Source: Homarus americanus (lineage: Eukaryota; Arthropoda; Malacostraca; Decapoda; Nephropidae). From it: 64,000 nucleotides of DNA. The position numbers and the translations under genes were made by a program. The notes beneath the pieces were generated by a model, which was given only the letters and a program-made list of their open reading frames with translations, was not told the origin of the DNA and searched no databases. How positions within the stretch are numbered: position 1 is the first letter of the stretch; each line of letters begins with the position of its first letter. Shown here one piece after another: positions 57,935 through 64,000 of this stretch. The stretch is taken from contig NW_024720711.1 of assembly GCF_018991925.1 (NCBI RefSeq), positions 6,454,087 to 6,518,086 on the forward strand. Reading direction: 5' to 3'.

Positions 57935-58372
57935 TTATCATCCTTCTGTTATCATCTTCCTCCTGTTATCAGCTTCCTCCTGTTATCATCTTTCTCCTGT
58001 TATCATCCTTCTCCTGTTACCATCTTTCTCCTGTTACCATCTTCCTCCTGTTATCATCTTCCTCCTGTTATCATCCTTCTCCTGTTATCAGCTTCCTCCT
58101 GTTATCATCTTTCTCCTGTTACCGTCCTCCTGTTATCATCATCCTCCTGTTATCATCATCCTCCTGTTATCATCTCCTGTTACCATCCTCCTGTTATCAT
58201 CATCCTCCTGTTATCATCATCCTCCTGTTATCATCATTCATCCTCCTGTTATCATCTTCCTCCTGTTATCATTTATCCTGTTACCATCCTCCTGTTATCA
58301 TCATCCTCCTGTTATCATCATCCTCCTGTTATCATCATCCTCCTGTTATCATCTTTCTCCTGTTATTATCTC
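57935..58372. repeat. CTCCTGTTATCATC minisatellite
   Basis: About 25 units of 15 or 18 bp: CTCCTGTTATCATCTTCC with CAGCTT, ACCATC and ATCATC variants. The Ser/Cys/Tyr-rich frame of 185 codons is a product of the period. Confidence 0.95.
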
Positions 58373-58393
58373 CCTCACCCACTGACTCTTGTA

Positions 58394-58644
58394 CAGGTGA
58401 AGTCATCTTAACTTCAGCTTATCTTACATGATGATTAAACACCCTAACACCATCTGGGGGATTTTTACATTATTTTGAATTGTATTAAGTTGTGTTATGT
58501 TGTGTTAGTTTAGTTATTTCACTCTAGGTTTGGTTAGGTTAGGTTAGATTAGATTAGGTTATATTAAGTTATGGTACGTTAGGTTTGGTTAGGTTAGGTT
58601 AGCATTAGGGTGTTTGAAATACAGTTTAAGTTAATCTTAATGGA
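58394..58644. mobile_element. TIR element with TTAGG core, copy 3
   Basis: The left end is CAGGTGAAG, then TGATGATTAAACACCCTAAC. The right end GTTAGCATTAGGGTGTTTGA, then TTAATCTTAATGG, is its inverse with a worn tip. The core has TTAGG/TTATG/TTGTG words. Confidence 0.75.
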
Positions 58645-59035
58645 ATCCGGAAGAAGATACGAAACAAATTCAAAACCTTTCACTACAGCGTCTTCAAACC
58701 TTGGCCACGATACCATCTGTCGTTGTTGATGTTATAGGTTTGGAGGCGCAGTGAAAGTGTTAAATATCATGGAAACCACTAATCCAGCTTAGTCATCATA
58801 TCAGCCAGCTTAATCACACCAGCCAATTCAAACTTATTACAGGAGAAGAGAGTCCATAGTCACGTCGTGGTCTGCCGCCCACCTCAAGCTGACGACAATC
58901 TTCCTGTAATCTTAAAGTTTTCCCTTCGAGCGTCACTCCCCGCATTGGTCTATACATCCCAGCACTGCCATAGCCTCCCTCGTCCCTGTCAACTATGAAT
59001 ACAAATGTCCTCTGCGGCACAATGACAGTATGCTG
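58645..59035. other. no gene recognised
   Basis: Unique sequence. Confidence 0.45.
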
Positions 59036-59039
59036 ATAA

Positions 59040-59200
59040 GGTCTTCATGGCGCCATCTGTGGGTAGCTCGTGTGGGTGAGTGCCATCTGTGGGTAGCTCG
59101 TGTGGGTGGGTGCCATCTGTGGGTAGCTCGTGTGGGTGGGTGCCATCTGTGGGTAGCTCGTGTGGGGTGACATCTGTGGGTAGCTCGTGTGGGTGCTAAC
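59040..59200. repeat. 30-bp minisatellite, five units
   Basis: Units GCCATCTGTGGGTAGCTCGT plus GTGGGTGGGT, the last ones shortened. Confidence 0.94.
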
Positions 59201-60164
59201 CGAGACCAAACGAAAACAACGGCGTCACCACAGTAAGGCACAGTACAGTACAGCCATGAGTAGCCAAGCCATCATAGCACATCCCAGACAGTAGCACACC
59301 CGAGATCCCAACACAACTCGACACATCCCAACACATTTTAGAACACCACAATCACCATCACATTTCAGTATATCCCAGACACCCAAGCACATCCAAGAGA
59401 CCCCAACACATCTCAACGCACACCAGACACCTTAATGCACCCTAGCACATCCTAATACACTCCAGGACATCCCAACACACCCCCAGCACATCTAAAGAAA
59501 AACCTCTCAAGCGTACGTAAAAGAACAACGTCTCTCACCCCTCAAAAAAAACTCAATGTAAAACAAAGAGAACAGACATGAGAATAAAACCACAATGTAA
59601 AAAAAAAGGAAACTACAATCACACAACTCCCCCTTTAAGACCCCCCAGAGCAATAACGCATTAAAATACAAAACTCTGGAACACTCTTACTATGATGTCC
59701 ACCTTGGGGATGAAACTCTTGGTGTCTGAGGTAAGAGTAAATTAAATCTCCTTTAATGAAGTTTTTTTTCAAAGTTGTAAAAATAAATAAATAAATAAAT
59801 AGCAAAGCTTCCTCAGTAATCAGTGTCCTGTTTCAGTGAGTCAGTAAAGTTCAGTGAGTCAGTAAAGTCTTGTCTTCACCTATACAAGAAATAAATCCCA
59901 GGAAGAAAGTATGATAGACGAAAGAAGAAAATTGACCAAGTTGAAGATATGATTATTATTCACCATGTTTCCATCATATTCTCCTCTCTTTGGGGGTTGG
60001 CAATGGTTCCTAAAAGTGCATCCACTTTCTCGCCAACATGTGATCGACAAGACGAAATGAGGCACAGGGTCCGACTCTGGTAAGGTGCAGCCGCGTGAGC
60101 TAGACCGGTGATTCCTCTTGTTGATCACATGATGGCGAAAAAATGTACTCTCTTGCGGACGCAC
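59201..60164. other. no gene recognised
   Basis: CATCCCAACACA/CCCAGACAC degenerate words at 59250-59490, A-rich 59530-59620, and a duplicated TTCAGTGAGTCAGTAAAG at 59832-59865. Confidence 0.5.
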
Positions 60165-60382
60165 CTTGACCTCAACCCCTTGAGTACGAGGACTTTACCA
60201 CAGTAGGATATTTAACCCCTCGAGTATGGTGTACTGAGTACAATGACGATTTCATGAGGTGCGGTGCCGTAACCCTTTCAGTACGATGACTTATTCCTCC
60301 GAATACGATGACACTGTACTCTAGGGTTTAAGGTATAGTAATGAATGGGGTTAAAGTCATCGTACTCAAGGGGGTTATTAAT
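60165..60382. repeat. cluster of GAGTACGATGAC motifs
   Basis: Words AACCCCTTGAGTACGAGGAC, AACCCCTCGAGTATGG, CAGTACGATGAC and GAATACGATGAC are followed by the inverse GTCATCGTACTCAAGGGGGT at the right edge, giving an inverted-repeat outline of about 210 bp. Related sequence sits at 32265 and 38051-38145. Confidence 0.6.
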
Positions 60383-60497
60383 CAACGTACAGGTAAAGGC
60401 GGGTAGTGGGTCGCCTCCCCCGCCTTCCTTCCTACATATGGTCTCTTCCAGTATCCATAAGCGCAGCAGATAGTGTACAGTCCTGATTTTACTACCG

Positions 60498-60712
60498 AGT
60501 GTACAAGGGCTGGTGTACAGGGGCTGGTGTACAGGGGCTGGTGTACTAGACTGGTGTACAAGGGATGGTGTACTAGACTGGTGTACAAGGGATGGTGTAC
60601 TAGACTGGTGTACAAGGGATGGTGTACTAGACTGGTGTACAAGGGATGGTGTACTAGACTGGTGTACAGGGGCTGGTGTACAGGGGCTGGTGTACTAGAC
60701 TGGTGTACAAGG
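60498..60712. repeat. 27-bp minisatellite
   Basis: Units of GGTGTACTAGACTGGTGTAC plus AAGGGAT, flanked by CAGGGGCTGGTGTA units at both ends. Confidence 0.95.
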
Positions 60713-61084
60713 AAGGAACACACTCCTCCACTCCGACAAGAAATCGAACCCGAGGCTACACACATGCGAGACGAGTCATGTATATATAAAGACATTTTAA
60801 ATTTCGCATAAATATATAGTATGTTGTGAATGGTTATAATACAATATAAAATTAGTATATACTTTGATGACATCACCAAAGTCTTAAACACAAACAACAA
60901 CACTCGGGGAAGTATACAGATGTAACTCACCTCCTGTACCATGACGTGATAAACTGACTCGCTGGTGAGTTTCTGCACTGTTAAAATACTGTATGTGATA
61001 ATTTGGTCTCTCGTCATGGCAATCTCAAAATATGGTTCTGGTCTACACTATTTGGTCTTTCCTTCCTTCCCTGTACCATCCCTG
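60713..61084. other. no gene recognised
   Basis: AT-rich unique sequence. Confidence 0.45.
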
Positions 61085-61337
61085 CTTCTCTCCTTTCCAC
61101 CGTTCACCCCCCCCCTCTCTCTCTCTCTCTCCTACCCTCCCTCCTCCCTACCGGCCCTTCCTCCCTCCCTTCCTCTCTCCTACCGTCCATCCCTCCGTGT
61201 TATGCTCCTCCATCAACCTGGCAGCCTCCCCCGGGTCGATTACAAGGTTATGACTAACCCTACTGAAAATTTCATTCCCTCTTAGTCCCCATTATTGATT
61301 ATCTGACACTCGGGAAACTTGTTACTACTCAACCTGG

Positions 61338-61379
<42 letters not shown>

Positions 61380-61392
61380 TCTCTCTCTCTCA
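61085..61392. repeat. pyrimidine-rich sequence with (CT)n
   Basis: CT-rich 61085-61205 and an almost pure (CT)n at 61341-61391. Confidence 0.85.
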
Positions 61393-61475
61393 CAAACTTT
61401 TGACCCTATCGTTAGGTGATGAGGGTCGAATTCTTTTTATCCGTGTGTCAAGACCCTTTGGTTAGGTTTTGGGAT

Positions 61476-61700
61476 CACCTGAAGATTAAACCCAGTTTAT
61501 TGCACTGATGATAAAATACTTTAACGTTAGCTAGGAGGGGGGGGGGGAATACACTAGGTTAGGTTAGGTTAAGTTAGTTTGAGCTAGGTTGGGCTAGCAT
61601 AGGCTTGGTCGAGGTAAGTTAGGTTAGGTTAAGTTAGGTTACTATTAGAGTGTTTAATAATCAGGTGAAATAAGCTAGGATATGTAAATATTAGCCATTC
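61476..61700. mobile_element. TIR element with TTAGG core, copy 4
   Basis: The left end CACCTGAAGATTAAACCCAG, then TGATGATAAAATACTTTAAC, is matched at the right by GAGTGTTTAATAATCAGGTG and AAATAAGCTAGGATATGTAA; the extreme right tip is worn. The core has TTAGGTTAAG units (61555-61650). The right flank continues into CTAATCTAATC words at 61715-61740. Confidence 0.75.
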
Positions 61701-61984
61701 CAACCTAAATAAAACGAAACCTAATCTAATCTAATCTAATCTAACCTAAATAAAAAAAAATACTTCTCTCCCGATGCTGCTTAAATTTTCTTCCCATATT
61801 TTTACTTCCTAAGAAATAAATGAAACGTCACTATATGTTTCCTGATTCCTGTTCACATTTACCGTCTCCCAGGAGTATGTTCTTCACCACAAGCGTCTGG
61901 GTTTTTTACAAGATTATATGACGTGATAATAGTGTAAAAAGGTATCTCAGGTGTGTATTGTCTTCTTAACGCTCTATGATCATT

Positions 61985-62115
61985 GTGCTTTACTTGTATC
62001 TGTACCTGTGCTTGTATCTGTACCTGTGCTTGTATCTGTACCTGTGCCTGTATCTGTACTTGTATCTGTACCTGTACTTGTATCTGTACCTGTACTTGTA
62101 TCTGTACTTACCTGA
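61985..62115. repeat. CTTGTATCTGTACCTGTG minisatellite
   Basis: About seven units of 18 or 12 bp. Confidence 0.93.
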
Positions 62116-62223
62116 ATCTGTACTGGTATTTCTGAATTAAAAATTTAATGAATAAATGAAGTCAACTTAAATACAGGTTGTGTGGCCTCTTAGTCATCAC
62201 CTTAATTATACACCTGCCTCTCA

Positions 62224-62226
<3 letters not shown>

Positions 62227-62279
<53 letters not shown>
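62227..62279. repeat. (GT)n microsatellite
   Basis: About 26 GT units. Confidence 0.96.
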
Positions 62280-62316
62280 TGAAAATCGTGTGTGTGATTT
62301 ACAGAACAATATCCCA

Positions 62317-62402
62317 CCAAACTTAACCTAACGTAACCTAACGTAACCTATCGTAACGTAACCAAATGTAACGTAACCTAACCTAAACTAACCTAACCTG
62401 GT
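62317..62402. repeat. CCTAA/CGTAA pentamer tract
   Basis: TAACCTAACG and TAACGTAACC mixtures, a degenerate TTAGG-type array read on the other strand. Confidence 0.85.
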
Positions 62403-63110
62403 CCTAGAACATAAATAAAATCTTCATTTGGCGGAATTTTTTTCCAATTTCTTCTCTTTTATTTATTTTTTGCCTAAGACACCAATAACTGCCACCACCT
62501 TCATCTCTACTACCACAACCACCATAACTACACTACACCACCCACACTATCACACTACCACCACACCTTCCAAAACCATCACACCACCACACCACCAGCC
62601 AGACCCAGCTCACCCCCTATACAGCCACCACCACTCTACCATACTCAATTATGTATCAGGCTTTTACTTCACAAATTGGTAGACCATTAACCACTCAGTC
62701 TTCAAATGTGTCTCTATTACACACGAAAACCTGCACTACCCTTACTTAAGCTGCTGTAAAGTTAACGTAAGGGTTAACAGGAAAGATGTGTGTGTGCGTG
62801 TGTTACTTTGACCCTCGCACTAGTAAACAAGACAGGGCTTCCAGCAAGGTAGGTTTGTTGTACATGGGCGTGATTCTGTGTTGATAAAGACTAAGGGAAT
62901 TTAATTTACAAGATAGGAAGGTTGACGTTATATTGTGCTGTGTGTGTGTGTGTGTTGCTTATTGTGAGTTTTGTGTTGTGTTGCGTGTTTTGTGTTGTGC
63001 TGTGTTGCGTGTACTATTATTACAACTAATAAATAGGATGATGGCCAAACCAAGAGTGATAATACAATTGTAGAAAATTATAAACAAAGTTCAGGGTGTC
63101 ATAATGAATT
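62403..63110. other. no gene recognised
   Basis: CACCAC-rich 62490-62640, GTGTTGTGTTGCG words 62935-63010. No gene seen. Confidence 0.5.
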
Positions 63111-63115
63111 ACCGA

Positions 63116-63252
63116 GACCAGACCAGACCTGACCTGACCTGACCTGACCTGACCTGACCTGACCTGACCTGATCTGACCTAACCTAACCTACTGTAGCCT
63201 AGCCTAACCTAACCTAACCTAACCTAACCTAACCTAACCTAACTTAACTTAA
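63116..63252. repeat. adjacent (CCTGA)n and (CCTAA)n arrays
   Basis: Positions 63121-63177 are about eleven ACCTG units (TCAGG on the other strand). After a short mixed zone come CCTAA units (TTAGG on the other strand), including about nine in a row from 63199 to 63243. Confidence 0.93.
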
Positions 63253-63891
63253 CCCACCCGCTGTGGTACCGAGCTATGTCAGTAGTATCATCAAATAAGT
63301 ATACATGTGTAAAGTTTCATGAATACAAGATCCAAATCATAGCATTTATTAAGTATACATACTGTATATAGTGTTTCATGTACACAGTGTTCTGGTTGTA
63401 TGTATGTTGGAGAAGGTAGCAAAGATCTGAGTAAAAAGGCTGATGATCACAGTACACTAGAGGAGGCAGCGAGTGTAATATTGTTTAGTGTCACGAGGAA
63501 GATCTTTGTCGCTGTACAATACTGGATTATTTAAATTATTGCAACAGAGGGTGAATAATACAATCAAGTTCACTGCTGAATTTCAATATATAGGAAAGAC
63601 ACTTTAATTAATTGATATATTAGTAATACTGTTTCACCTTCTGTAAGTTTGTCAAGTCAACAAAATTTTAAGTGCAATAATTTCTGAAATATACACCAGA
63701 CACTCACAACGTTGATATCTCTATAATTTCAGTCGATTGATAAGCTTCCATTAAATTGTAAGAATTCTTCATGTAATACTTTTTCTAACGTGAAGGAAAC
63801 AATAAGGTAAACACACCAGAAGACCCAGGTCAGCACATCGCCAGGTCACAGACAACAACAAAATCCCACTTTCTTCACTCAAGTCCTCGCC

Positions 63892-63893
<2 letters not shown>
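63253..63893. other. no gene recognised
   Basis: AT-rich unique sequence. Confidence 0.45.
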
Positions 63894-63894
<1 letters not shown>

Positions 63895-63928
<34 letters not shown>

Positions 63929-63953
63929 ATGTGTGTGTGTTTGTGTGTGTATG

Positions 63954-63994
<41 letters not shown>
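63895..63994. repeat. (GT)n microsatellite
   Basis: GT units in three runs with AGGTATG and ATGAGG interruptions, near the window edge. Confidence 0.95.
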
Positions 63995-63995
<1 letters not shown>

Positions 63996-64000
63996 ATTTT

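Overview
The window reads as non-coding genomic DNA from an arthropod, most likely a decapod crustacean. The signs are: very dense microsatellites (CA, GA, TA, GACA, ATT), dozens of minisatellites, many tracts of the arthropod telomere pentamer TTAGG, eukaryotic tRNA genes with internal A and B boxes, and fragments of several non-LTR retrotransposon families plus a Helitron-type helicase. I found no exon of a recognisable host protein gene. Most long open frames come from tandem repeats whose unit is a multiple of three, or lie on the wrong strand of a transposon.

The two best-supported genes are an initiator tRNA-Met (32146-32217) and a tRNA-Gln CTG (40325-40396), both on the plus strand with complete cloverleafs. 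The protein-coding remains all belong to mobile elements. They are a PIF1-like helicase of Helitron type (49555-50874, minus); a 207-residue retroelement-associated protein with a possible PD-(D/E)XK-like core (52749-53372, minus); a related degenerate reverse transcriptase (about 55050-56110, plus); two oppositely oriented copies of one endonuclease/RT LINE (4149-6075 minus, 25019-26031 plus); and further LINE pieces at 2316-2665, 15371-16200, 16214-16386, 23708-24434 and 46085-46465.

Layout: 1-8 kb holds CT/GA-rich tracts, a 32-bp minisatellite and LINE copy A. 8-15 kb is dominated by a 30-bp and an 18-bp minisatellite. 15-20 kb has tandem LINE 3' ends and long pyrimidine tracts. 20-28 kb has repeats, a LINE tail and LINE copy B. 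28-38 kb has two copies of a TA-flanked inverted-repeat element, a roughly 600-bp duplicon carrying tRNA-iMet, and a 24-bp minisatellite. 38-49 kb has TIR elements with TTAGG cores, tRNA-Gln and its CpG-rich downstream array, and a minisatellite split by a LINE. 49-57 kb is the richest in transposon coding sequence. 57-64 kb has more TIR/TTAGG elements and a junction between TCAGG and TTAGG pentamers.

The most notable structures are: (1) a family of roughly 225-253 bp elements with inverted ends of about 50 bp that enclose the TTAGG-like tracts; (2) a duplicated block in which one copy has the initiator tRNA and the other lacks it but keeps what look like the last bases of the tRNA; (3) near-palindromic TA-flanked MITE families; (4) the RT and C-terminal protein of one retroelement lineage lying close together on opposite strands.
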